DNA of 5,615 nucleotides from Syntrophobacterales bacterium (GCA_017881765.1 JADGQN010000329.1:1-5615), one strand, 5' to 3'. Shown: positions 1 to 5,526, numbered from the stretch's first letter. Numbers and translations are program-made. Notes: generated by a model from the sequence alone, not told the origin.

Positions 1-198
1 GACTGCGGGCCCGGCCGGGCACGATCCTCGCCCACGCCACGACTGTTCTGCGTCGCCACGGCCGCCGACTGGGACCGGACCCTGCCTCGGCCGATGTCGC
101 CACGATCGGCGGGGTCATCGCCAACAACGCCGGCGGCATGCGCTGCAGGCTGGAACGCAACGCCTACCACATGGTGTCCGCGATGACGCTCGTGTTGA
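1..198 (+). CDS. FAD-linked oxidase (GlcD/D-lactate dehydrogenase-like), internal fragment
   Basis: Reading from base 3, the frame gives an uninterrupted piece of an FAD-binding PCMH-type domain. It contains the segment LGPDPASADVATIGGVIANN followed by AGGMRCRLERNAY. The G-P-D-P-A-S and I-G-G-x-x-A-N-N-A-G-G-M signature is typical of the pyrophosphate-binding loop of FAD/FMN-containing dehydrogenases such as glycolate oxidase GlcD and D-lactate dehydrogenase. Both gene ends are missing. Homology appears to stop after the residues MTLVL near base 198, where a proline-serine-glycine would be expected. The frame then runs through unrelated sequence to a stop at 222-224. This stretch is clearly richer in GC, with G/C-ending codons, than everything to its right, and looks actinobacterial. 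It is probably foreign DNA joined by assembly rather than a neighbour of the other genes. The family call is fairly sure; the exact substrate is unknown. Confidence 0.75.
179..198. other. Probable chimeric junction between two unrelated genes
   Basis: To the left, the plus strand encodes a plausible FAD oxidase up to about base 198. To the right, the minus strand encodes a plausible ABC binding protein down to about base 179. Both reading frames remain family-like across roughly these 20 bases, so the breakpoint lies in a short word that could be shared by both parents. Base composition also changes here, from GC-rich to medium GC. A short shared word is the usual cause of false joins in metagenome assembly, though a real deletion or insertion cannot be excluded. 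Confidence 0.6.
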
Positions 199-565
199 CG
201 ACCGTTGAGAACGAGCCCAGGTAAGCGAGCACCTTGTCTTCCGAATAAAGCTTCTCTAACCGCGCGGCTGCCTTCGTCGGGTCTGATTCGTCATCGTACA
301 TGATCAGCTTGACCGGCAGCTTTTTCCCATACTCTTTGATGAAGATGCCGCCATCCTCGTTGATATGCTGCACGGCTATCTCGTAGCCGTCCTTCACCTC
401 TATGCCGTTTGCGGCAAACCTGCCCGTGAGGGCCAGGGTGCAGCCTAGCTTGATGGCATCGGGCGCCTGCGGCGCCGCAAATACCGGCGTGTGATCATAG
501 GTAAATGAAACGAGTCCAACTACAAGAAGCATAAGAAAGACAGCTGTGCAAGTTGCTCTTCGCAT
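179..565 (-). CDS. ABC transporter periplasmic ligand-binding protein (LivK-like), C-terminally truncated
   Basis: This is the N-terminal ~129 residues of a type I periplasmic binding protein of the branched-chain amino acid (LivK, Peripla_BP_6) family. Translation starts at ATG 565-563, because AGGAGGA (rc of 571-577) lies 5 bases upstream and the product then begins with a classic signal peptide: MRRATC, a hydrophobic core around residues 7-21, and a likely cleavage near VFAA at residues 28-31. Mature-protein hallmarks follow: IKLGCTLALTGRFAANGIEV, then DGYEIAVQHINEDGG, then a DDESDPTKAAARLEKL segment and the V/LAYLGSFST hinge strand. The protein would bind a small organic ligand in the periplasm and pass it to a Liv-type permease, not seen here. 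Full-length members are about 370-420 residues. This copy is cut at the junction, and the frame meets a stop at 166-164 inside foreign DNA. Its promoter carries the same operator as the Mo/W-enzyme divergon, so ligand uptake is probably co-regulated with it. Confidence 0.85.
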
Positions 566-625
566 GTTCTTCCTCCTCTTTTTTTGGTTCTCGCCGTTTC
601 CTCCGAGGATGATTTTAATGTTCGA

Positions 626-648
626 TATGTAGAACTCGGTTCTGTATA
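626..648. promoter_or_regulatory. Palindromic operator, copy 1 (binding-protein gene)
   Basis: The left arm TATGTAGAAC (626-635) and right arm GTTCTGTATA (639-648) flank a 3-base centre. The inner AGAAC/GTTCT is perfectly symmetrical, and this is the best of the three copies in the window. It begins 2 bases downstream of the proposed -10 of the minus-strand binding-protein gene, so it covers the likely transcription start, a position expected for a repressor. The regulator is not in the window and its family cannot be named. Confidence 0.7.
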
Positions 649-650
649 AA

Positions 651-679
651 CAGTAATCAACATACGCACAGCATGTCAA
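651..679 (-). promoter_or_regulatory. Sigma-70-type promoter of the binding-protein gene
   Basis: On the minus strand a perfect TTGACA (679-674) is followed after 17 bases by TTACTG (656-651), a weak -10. The weak element is supported by geometry: it has nearly the same distance to the palindromic operator as in the two other operator-bearing promoters of the window. The 5' leader to the ATG would be about 80 bases. Confidence 0.5.
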
Positions 680-694
680 GAAAATTCTTTTGCA

Positions 695-715
695 CTATTT
701 TCCGAGGGAAAAAAG
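695..715. promoter_or_regulatory. Palindrome between the two divergent -35 boxes
   Basis: Arms CTATTTTCC (695-703) and GGAAAAAAG (707-715) flank the centre GAG, pairing at 8 of 9 positions. The element ends 2 bases before the TTGACA of the ubiD-like gene and lies 15 bases from the -35 of the opposite gene. It differs from the AGAAC-type operator and is not repeated elsewhere in the window. Its location would suit an activator or a dedicated regulator of the decarboxylase gene, but A/T-rich arms of this length can arise by chance. Confidence 0.35.
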
Positions 716-717
716 TC

Positions 718-747
718 TTGACAATTCACTGTCTGTACGCGTAGTGT
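718..747 (+). promoter_or_regulatory. Putative promoter of the UbiD-family gene
   Basis: A perfect TTGACA (718-723) is followed after 18 bases by TAGTGT (742-747), which matches the -10 consensus at 3 of 6 positions. The -35 is convincing; the -10 is weak, which would fit a promoter needing an activator. Transcription would start near 755 and give a leader of about 75 bases. No good copy of the AGAAC-type operator is present downstream. Confidence 0.45.
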
Positions 748-831
748 CCATATACTTAACCGGGGACGAGTCGATGAGCGCCGGTGTGGAGCCGATCCCA
801 TCGAAAAAATACGACCAAAGGAGGAACGAGA

Positions 832-2427
832 GTGGGCTACTACAAGGACTTGAGGGAATATATCGGAGTGCTTCGGGCGAGAGGCATGATTTACACAATG
901 GAGAGGAAGATCAACAAGGATACGGAGCTGGGGCCGCTCGTTCGCTGGCAGTTCAGGGGCCTTCCCGAAAAAGAGCGTAAGCCTTTCCTTTTCCAGAACG
1001 TGACCGACGTAAAGGGGAGGAAGTATGAGGGCTCCGTACTGGTGGGCGCGCACGCCGCCTCCAGAGAGGTCTACGCGCTGGCCATGAACTGTAAACCGGA
1101 AGAGATCATGACCCGCTGGACCGAAGCGCAGCTCAATCCGATAAAGCCGCGCATCGTGGAGCAGGGCCCGTGCCAGGAGGAGGTCCACATGGGAGATACT
1201 CTTCTTGAGCACGGTGGACTTGAGGAATTCCCGATACCCCTGTCTACGCCGGGCATGGACAATGCCCCTTACTTCACGGCCGCTAACTGGGTTTCGAAAG
1301 ACCCGGATACGGGAACCATCAACGTCGGGAATTACAGGGGTATGGTGAAAGATAAGCTTAGGGTGGGATGCGATTGCCGGCTGCCGCAGCATATGAGGCA
1401 GTACTGGCAGAAATACAAGGAGAAAGGGATCGCATCGATGCCTGTAGCCGTCTTTCTCGGGGCAACGCCGAACCTCGGCATGGTAGCGGTCACGAAATTC
1501 CCTATCGGAAAGGATGAATACGAGATTGCGGGAGGCCTTGCCGGAGAACCCGTGGACCTCGTCAGGTGCAAGACTGTGCCCATAGAAGTGCCGGCGACAG
1601 CCGAAGTGATCATAGAGGGCTACATCCCCACTGATGCGCTGGAGAGAGAGGGGTCATTCGGTGAATACACAGGCTACATGGGATTGCCGACCGAGAACCT
1701 TTTCCTGAACATCACCTGCATCACCCACCGGAAAAAGCCTGTCTGGAACACCTTCATAAGCCAGTTTCCACCGAGCGAAAGCAGTGTTATAAAGGCGGTT
1801 GGCACGGAAGCCGCCTATTTCAAGCTTCTCAAACACGACCTGGGCATCAGCGGTCTCGTCGACGTAGGTCTTCATGGTGAGAGCGGCACAGAGCAGTTCT
1901 GCGTGATCAGCTTGAAAAAGCCGAGCCGGGACGACCGAACCGTACCCTGGAAGGCGCTCAACGGCGCCGTTGCGCTCGACCCCGGTTATCTCAAGTGGGT
2001 CATCGTAGTCGATGAAGACATCGATCCCCATGATCCCGATTCATACCTCTGGGCCCTTTGCTTTGCCGTTCAGCCCGATAGGGATGTCCGTATCACTCCG
2101 GGGAAATCCGCGCATCTCGATCCATCCGCGGTTCCAATGGACGAAGTCTCACAGCGATCAGGCTATCCACCCACAACCTCCATCCTGATTGATGCTACGC
2201 GCAAGTGGGCATATACGCCCATATCTCTGCCGGTAAAAGAATACATGGAGGACGCGCGAAAAATCTGGGAAGAAGAGGGTCTTCCTCCCCTCACGCCGAA
2301 GGTGCCCTGGTATGGATACACGCTCGGTCATTGGACACAACGGGACCAGGAAGAGGCCGAGCTCGCACTCAAGGGCGAGTATTACAAGACTGGAGAACGC
2401 ATGGCAAAGGAACGGAAGAAAGTTTGA
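832..2427 (+). CDS. UbiD-family prenylated-FMN decarboxylase
   Basis: This is a complete 531-residue UbiD-family (de)carboxylase. These enzymes use prenylated FMN made by a UbiX-type partner, not seen here, to decarboxylate, or in reverse carboxylate, aromatic or alpha,beta-unsaturated acids in the cytoplasm. GTG 832-834 is chosen as start: AAAGGAGG (817-824) sits 7 bases upstream and the product then begins MGYYKDLREYI, as in the family. An upstream in-frame ATG at 784 would add 16 unlikely residues. All key residues align with yeast/fungal Fdc1 at a constant offset of four: metal/prFMN ligands N164, H187 and E229 (Fdc1 N168, H191, E233) and catalytic R169, E273 and E278 (R173, E277, E282), the last two in EREGSFGEYTGY. 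An intact active site implies a working enzyme. It is somewhat longer than UbiD/Fdc1 (about 500), with a charged C-terminal tail. In anaerobes, relatives act on hydroxybenzoates, phenylphosphate or phthaloyl-CoA; the substrate here is not determinable. Confidence 0.92.
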   Translation: MGYYKDLREYIGVLRARGMIYTMERKINKDTELGPLVRWQFRGLPEKERKPFLFQNVTDVKGRKYEGSVLVGAHAASREVYALAMNCKPEEIMTRWTEAQLNPIKPRIVEQGPCQEEVHMGDTLLEHGGLEEFPIPLSTPGMDNAPYFTAANWVSKDPDTGTINVGNYRGMVKDKLRVGCDCRLPQHMRQYWQKYKEKGIASMPVAVFLGATPNLGMVAVTKFPIGKDEYEIAGGLAGEPVDLVRCKTVPIEVPATAEVIIEGYIPTDALEREGSFGEYTGYMGLPTENLFLNITCITHRKKPVWNTFISQFPPSESSVIKAVGTEAAYFKLLKHDLGISGLVDVGLHGESGTEQFCVISLKKPSRDDRTVPWKALNGAVALDPGYLKWVIVVDEDIDPHDPDSYLWALCFAVQPDRDVRITPGKSAHLDPSAVPMDEVSQRSGYPPTTSILIDATRKWAYTPISLPVKEYMEDARKIWEEEGLPPLTPKVPWYGYTLGHWTQRDQEEAELALKGEYYKTGERMAKERKKV

Positions 2428-2451
2428 GTTTGGTAGTTTGGTAGGCGCAAT

Positions 2452-2490
2452 CGGGCCATAGGGGCAGTCAAGACCTGCCCCCGTGGCCCG
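2452..2490. terminator. Hairpin between convergent genes, probable bidirectional terminator
   Basis: Outer arms CGGGCCA (2452-2458) and TGGCCCG (2484-2490) and inner arms GGGGCAG (2461-2467) and CTGCCCC (2475-2481) pair perfectly. They are separated by a 2x2 internal loop (TA/CG) and close on a 7-base loop. The hairpin starts 24 bases after the ubiD-like stop and ends 7 bases from the stop of the convergent FmdE-like gene. A short T run (2494-2497) follows on the plus strand; none follows on the minus strand. The stem would fold in either transcript. Confidence 0.75.
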
Positions 2491-2497
2491 GCGATTT

Positions 2498-3109
2498 TCA
2501 ACCTGCAGGGGAAATCTTGTCGCAATAGATAAGCTTCGAGGCATAGGGAAGGCGTCCCCCTCTGCATGCAAGACAGACGGCGCCGTCAGTTGCAGGGTAC
2601 GCCTCGTCGCAAGAGGGGCATACAGCAATCGGACCGTGCTTTTCTACGAGTAATTCCAGATTGACAGCTATCTCTTCCGTTGAGCAAAGACTACTCCCGG
2701 CCTCACGGATCTGTGAAAGAAGAACTTCCTCGTCCTGCGCATGCTTCGGCTTCAGTTTAAGGTACCAATCCCTGATTTCGGGCCATTGTTCCAGCTTTCT
2801 AGTATCCATATACACCCTCACCCCAGGTCCCTTCTGCTTATCATAGAACGTCAGCGCGTACCGACCCACGTTGATTATCTTAAGCCATCTATTTCCGATA
2901 GAGCACGGCGTAAGGAGCTGTACGGCGTCAGGCAGGCATTTCGCGGTCTCACATATCACGTTGTACAGAGCCTTGCCACTCAGGCTCCTGTACGCAAGGT
3001 CCACCATGAAACCCCCCATGATAACGCCAGGTGCAGCGTAGCCGTGGAACGACTTCACCATGGCTGCGTACTCCTGGAAGGTATAGGAGAGGATATCTTT
3101 CTTACTCAT
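2498..3109 (-). CDS. FmdE-family protein with C-terminal zinc ribbon
   Basis: This is a 203-residue protein of the FmdE family, named after formylmethanofuran dehydrogenase subunit E. The family is widespread in anaerobic bacteria without methanogenesis genes, usually near Mo/W enzymes, and its biochemical role is unclear. The N-terminal domain shows the family motif FHGYAAPGVIMGGFMVDLA (residues 21-39) and the cysteine-bearing block CETAKCLPDAVQLLTPCSIGN (C53, C58, C69), likely to bind metal or metal cofactor. The C-terminus carries a four-cysteine zinc ribbon, C164-x2-C167-x11-C179-x2-C182. Start ATG 3109-3107 has GGAGG (3119-3115) 5 bases upstream and gives MSKKDILSYTF; longer starts would run through the structured leader. 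The gene lies 132 bases downstream of the molybdopterin oxidoreductase on the same strand and is probably co-transcribed, with an RNA element between them. An accessory or cofactor-related role for that enzyme is inferred, not shown. Confidence 0.87.
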   Translation of the reverse strand: MSKKDILSYTFQEYAAMVKSFHGYAAPGVIMGGFMVDLAYRSLSGKALYNVICETAKCLPDAVQLLTPCSIGNRWLKIINVGRYALTFYDKQKGPGVRVYMDTRKLEQWPEIRDWYLKLKPKHAQDEEVLLSQIREAGSSLCSTEEIAVNLELLVEKHGPIAVCPSCDEAYPATDGAVCLACRGGRLPYASKLIYCDKISPAG

Positions 3110-3146
3110 TTGCGCCTCCACTTCTTCTTCGTGAACTTTGCTGCCA

Positions 3147-3225
3147 GGGGCGCACTGCCCGCCTTCCGATCTGCGCAACAATCCTGTCCACGGAGAAAGC
3201 CAGCGGTGAACAGGCGGTGCGCCCC
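3147..3225 (-). promoter_or_regulatory. Structured leader of the FmdE-like gene; candidate Moco/Tuco-type riboswitch
   Basis: In the minus-strand transcript the 5' arm GGGGCGCAC (3225-3217) pairs with GUGCGCCCC (3155-3147). The stem continues as CGCCU (3216-3212) with AGGCG (3164-3160), leaving a 4-base bulge (GGCA) on the 3' side. About 47 bases sit inside. Several pieces resemble the E. coli moaA Moco RNA as I remember it: CGCCUGUUCA after the outer helix, CUUUCUCCGUGGACA in the core, and CGGAAGGCG before the bulge. The context, between a Mo/W-cofactor enzyme and an FmdE gene, fits. The element is shorter than the E. coli RNA, as expected for variants lacking the P3 arm that were proposed to sense tungsten cofactor. 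Part of the 3' arm (UGCGCC, 3154-3149) can instead pair with GGCGCA (3116-3111) at the ribosome-binding site, a possible translational switch. The stem is seen in the sequence; the riboswitch identity is inference. Confidence 0.45.
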
Positions 3226-3241
3226 TTGAATCTTCTATTCG

Positions 3242-5335
3242 TTACATCGTAACAACCTTTGCCGGTTCGCCGAGTAACGCCTTCATCACCCGGCAGGGTA
3301 TCGCTCTATACGCCGCATTACCCGTTTCCGGCTGAAAGACCTTGTAGGAGCTAAGATAGTTCGCATTCTGCAATCCGCCGAATCCATACGGCACCGAAAC
3401 TACGTCCCGATGGATGTACTGGGTGCACGAAGCCTTCATCTGTATCTTGCCGCTCGGCGTTTCAACGATCATCTGGTCGCCGCTCTCTATCCCCAGGTTT
3501 CGCGCAGTTTCCGTGTTGATCTCGGCTTTTGGCTCGCCGATTTTTCCCCTGAGGGTGGGTATGCCGAGCAGCATTGACTGTGCGAACTCCAGGATTCGCG
3601 TTCCCGTTATGGCAATCAACGGGTATTGCCTTGCAAGGTCGGGACGGCTGACGGCGCTCAGCTGTGGCTCGTGGTACGTGGGCATAGGATCGAAGCCTCT
3701 GGCGGCCAGCGCCTCGCTGTAAAGGTCAACTTTTCCGGACGGTGTCTTGATACCCTGCGTCTCATATTTCTTCCACGTTCTCTTCGAATGAAACCACCCG
3801 CCGGGATTATCCCGAAGTTCTTGGATGGTTGTGCCAAGTCTGGGACAGAAAAAGTTTTCATGAAAATCGTCTACGTCCTTCCATGGAAGATACTTCTGGA
3901 GCCCCATCCGCTTTGCAAGCTCGATCCAGACCTTTGCGCTCGGCCAGCAGTCTTCGGGAGGCTCTACAGCTTTGTTCAGGAGCAGTACCATCGGACGGCC
4001 GACATACGCGTACATAGTCTGCTGCTCGAAGAAGCTTGCGGCGGGCAGGAAAATGTCCGCCAGCTGAGCGGTTTCCGTCATGAAAATGTCGTGGACGGCC
4101 ATGAAGTCAAGCTTATCTATGCCCGCCCTGAGGTAGTTTGTGTCTGCCAGTGTAATGACGGGGTTTCCGGTATCCACGAGCAGCGCCTTGATCGGGTAAG
4201 GTTTTCCTTCAGCCATAGCCTGGTAGAGTCCTGCCGCATTCGGCCCGCCAGTAACTTCGTAAAAGAGCTCGCCTTGGGCTTTCCCGGCTCCCGGTCTTGG
4301 CATGGGCAGCCCTTCTTTTGCCCAATCTTCCTTTGCCCATTTATAGTAATTGTGAAGAGGCATGAGCGTCGAGCCTCCCCTGGCATCCAGGTTGCCGGTG
4401 AGGGCGATAAGGCAGTCGATGCCGCGACAGGCCTGAAAACCGTTATCTAGCGTATCAAGGCTGTTGCCCTGGAAGATGGTGGAGGGGGTGAGGCCCGCAT
4501 ACATCCTTGCCGCCTCTCGTATCTTGCCGGCCGGCACATCGCAGATTTCCGCGACGGTCTCGGGGGAGTAGCTCTTCACATGCTCTGACAGCTTGTCAAA
4601 GCCGTAAGTGTACTTCTCCACGAATTCCTTATTGTACAACCCCTCTGTAATGATGACGTGCATAAAAGCCAGCGCCAGTGCACCGTCTGTACCGGGCTTG
4701 ATCTGTAAGTGTATATCGGCCGCCTTTGCAAGGAGTGTGCGCCTGGGGTCTATGACAATCATTTTTGCGCCCTGCTGTGTCTTCATAAGAACGATCGCAT
4801 CACCGGCGAAGGGTACTGATTCTGTCGGGTTGCCGGCCCATACCACCATACATTTTGTCCCTATTAACGTCGGCGGTGCGTAACCTCCGTAGGTGTACTC
4901 GCCCGCGGAGATCTTTGTAAAATAACAGGTACTTCCCGAGCCATAAAAAGAATCGCTCCCCAATGCGAGGAAGAACCGTTGCGCAAGGTAGTTGTAATCA
5001 TGGTTCTCGGGGGTCGTGCCGATGTAGGTGGCTATCGCTTCCGGCCCGTACGTATCCTTTACCTTGGTCAATTTCTCTGCCATGGTATCGAGCGCCTGGT
5101 CCCACGTGATCTGCCGCCAGTTTCCCTTGACCTTCTGAAGGGGGTGCAGGACACGGCTCTTCAGCTCGGTCTGGAACCATTCGGGGATCATCTCTCCTTT
5201 AATGCAGATAGGGCCCACCACGCACTCCATCATACTTTCTACCTTCACCGGCACGTTATCCTTGACGTGAAGATCGATTCCACATCCAGGAGGGCAGAAC
5301 AAACATGCGGTTTTGACAATCTTTTCCTCAGACAT
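3242..5335 (-). CDS. Cytoplasmic molybdopterin (Mo/W) oxidoreductase, DMSO-reductase superfamily, with 4Fe-4S cluster
   Basis: This is a complete 697-residue catalytic subunit of the DMSO reductase superfamily, binding bis-pterin Mo or W. The N-terminal Fe4S4 motif is C11-x2-C14-x3-C18-x25-C44. C137 in YGSGSTCYFT lies where the family places its protein Mo/W ligand. The pterin-binding signature VIDPRRT is at residues 194-200, and the C-terminal dinucleotide-binding domain covers about 575-690, after TPSGKVDLYSEALAARGFDP (531-550). There is no twin-arginine signal, so the enzyme is cytoplasmic. ATG 5335-5333 is supported by AAGGAGG (5347-5341) 5 bases upstream. It looks like the acetylene hydratase/thiosulfate reductase-like branch. 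However, the acetylene hydratase catalytic Asp following the second cysteine is Pro (P15) here, so that activity is unlikely. The selenocysteine/cysteine context of formate dehydrogenase is also not obvious. The divergent Fe-S/FAD gene is the likely electron partner. The substrate is unknown. Confidence 0.9.
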   Translation of the reverse strand: MSEEKIVKTACLFCPPGCGIDLHVKDNVPVKVESMMECVVGPICIKGEMIPEWFQTELKSRVLHPLQKVKGNWRQITWDQALDTMAEKLTKVKDTYGPEAIATYIGTTPENHDYNYLAQRFFLALGSDSFYGSGSTCYFTKISAGEYTYGGYAPPTLIGTKCMVVWAGNPTESVPFAGDAIVLMKTQQGAKMIVIDPRRTLLAKAADIHLQIKPGTDGALALAFMHVIITEGLYNKEFVEKYTYGFDKLSEHVKSYSPETVAEICDVPAGKIREAARMYAGLTPSTIFQGNSLDTLDNGFQACRGIDCLIALTGNLDARGGSTLMPLHNYYKWAKEDWAKEGLPMPRPGAGKAQGELFYEVTGGPNAAGLYQAMAEGKPYPIKALLVDTGNPVITLADTNYLRAGIDKLDFMAVHDIFMTETAQLADIFLPAASFFEQQTMYAYVGRPMVLLLNKAVEPPEDCWPSAKVWIELAKRMGLQKYLPWKDVDDFHENFFCPRLGTTIQELRDNPGGWFHSKRTWKKYETQGIKTPSGKVDLYSEALAARGFDPMPTYHEPQLSAVSRPDLARQYPLIAITGTRILEFAQSMLLGIPTLRGKIGEPKAEINTETARNLGIESGDQMIVETPSGKIQMKASCTQYIHRDVVSVPYGFGGLQNANYLSSYKVFQPETGNAAYRAIPCRVMKALLGEPAKVVTM

Positions 5336-5357
5336 ATGTGCCTCCTTGTAGGTTCGC

Positions 5358-5380
5358 TATATAGAACACAATTCTCTTAC
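5358..5380. promoter_or_regulatory. Palindromic operator, copy 2 (molybdopterin oxidoreductase gene)
   Basis: The left arm TATATAGAAC (5358-5367) and right arm ATTCTCTTAC (5371-5380) flank ACA. The core AGAA/TTCT is conserved; the right outer arm is the poorest of the three copies. The site lies a few bases downstream of the minus-strand -10, over the probable start of transcription, and about 20 bases before the Shine-Dalgarno sequence. Its centre is 117 bases from that of copy 3, a distance that could allow a looped complex. Confidence 0.62.
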
Positions 5381-5383
5381 TAA

Positions 5384-5412
5384 AACGTATAATACCCCTT
5401 ATGGTATGTCAA
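5384..5412 (-). promoter_or_regulatory. Promoter of the molybdopterin oxidoreductase gene
   Basis: The minus strand carries a perfect TTGACA (5412-5407). The -10 is either TACGTT (5389-5384) at 17-base spacing or the better-matching TATACG (5391-5386) at 15-base spacing. Either choice puts the operator directly downstream. The FmdE-like gene is probably transcribed from here too. Confidence 0.55.
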
Positions 5413-5441
5413 TAGAAAAGTAGGTTTTGCGCACAAATCGC

Positions 5442-5470
5442 TTGACACCTATTCTGTTCCTTGCTATAGT
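5442..5470 (+). promoter_or_regulatory. Strong sigma-70-type promoter of the Fe-S/FAD oxidoreductase gene
   Basis: TTGACA (5442-5447) and TATAGT (5465-5470) are separated by exactly 17 bases. The -35 is perfect and the -10 matches at 5 of 6 positions. It is the best promoter in the window, and an operator starts 4 bases after it, so high expression would depend on release of a repressor. Confidence 0.8.
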
Positions 5471-5474
5471 CCCA

Positions 5475-5497
5475 TATATAGAACTGTATTCTGTAGA
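5475..5497. promoter_or_regulatory. Palindromic operator, copy 3 (Fe-S/FAD oxidoreductase gene)
   Basis: The left arm TATATAGAAC (5475-5484) and right arm ATTCTGTAGA (5488-5497) flank TGT. The left arm is identical to that of copy 2, and the right arm matches copy 1 in TTCTGTA. It overlaps the predicted transcription start (about 5477), the expected place for a repressor. Confidence 0.68.
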
Positions 5498-5526
5498 AAG
5501 AACCATCGGCAACAATAAGGTGGTAT

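Noticed and set aside
566..679. Longer N-terminus of the binding protein starting near 679
   Set aside because: It would run through the promoter and operator and put a cysteine/tyrosine-rich stretch before the signal peptide. ATG 565 has a strong Shine-Dalgarno sequence and starts the signal peptide cleanly.
748..770. Fourth copy of the AGAAC operator at the ubiD-like promoter
   Set aside because: CCATATA matches copy 3, but the core reads CTTAAC and the right arm GGACG does not fit RTTCT. At most it is a degraded half-site. A GTCC/GGAC pair around it is too short to call.
784..831. Upstream in-frame ATG as start of the UbiD-family gene
   Set aside because: It has no good ribosome-binding site, adds a non-family N-terminus, and would place the real Shine-Dalgarno sequence inside the coding region. 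The GTG at 832 has an ideal one.
676..1392. Long minus-strand open frame opposite the UbiD-family gene
   Set aside because: It shows no recognisable motif or ribosome-binding site and lies antisense to a gene with a complete active site. It is a by-product of codon bias.
2428..2443. Tandem duplication GTTTGGTA x2 just after the UbiD-family stop
   Set aside because: Two 8-base copies in non-coding sequence are too little to support a function; probably replication slippage.
3110..3181. Longer N-terminus of the FmdE-like protein starting near 3181
   Set aside because: The extension covers the structured leader and the Shine-Dalgarno sequence, and gives residues unlike the family. ATG 3109 fits better.
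3147..3225. Rho-independent terminator after the molybdopterin oxidoreductase gene
   Set aside because: The stem is stable but has a long inner region and no T run after it (CTGGCAGC follows), and a same-strand gene follows closely.
3626..4450. Long plus-strand open frame opposite the molybdopterin oxidoreductase
   Set aside because: It is antisense to a well-supported coding region and its translation has no family features.
3242..5335. Acetylene hydratase
   Set aside because: Overall layout and motifs such as TPSGKVDLYS are similar, but the catalytic Asp directly after the second cluster cysteine is replaced by Pro15.
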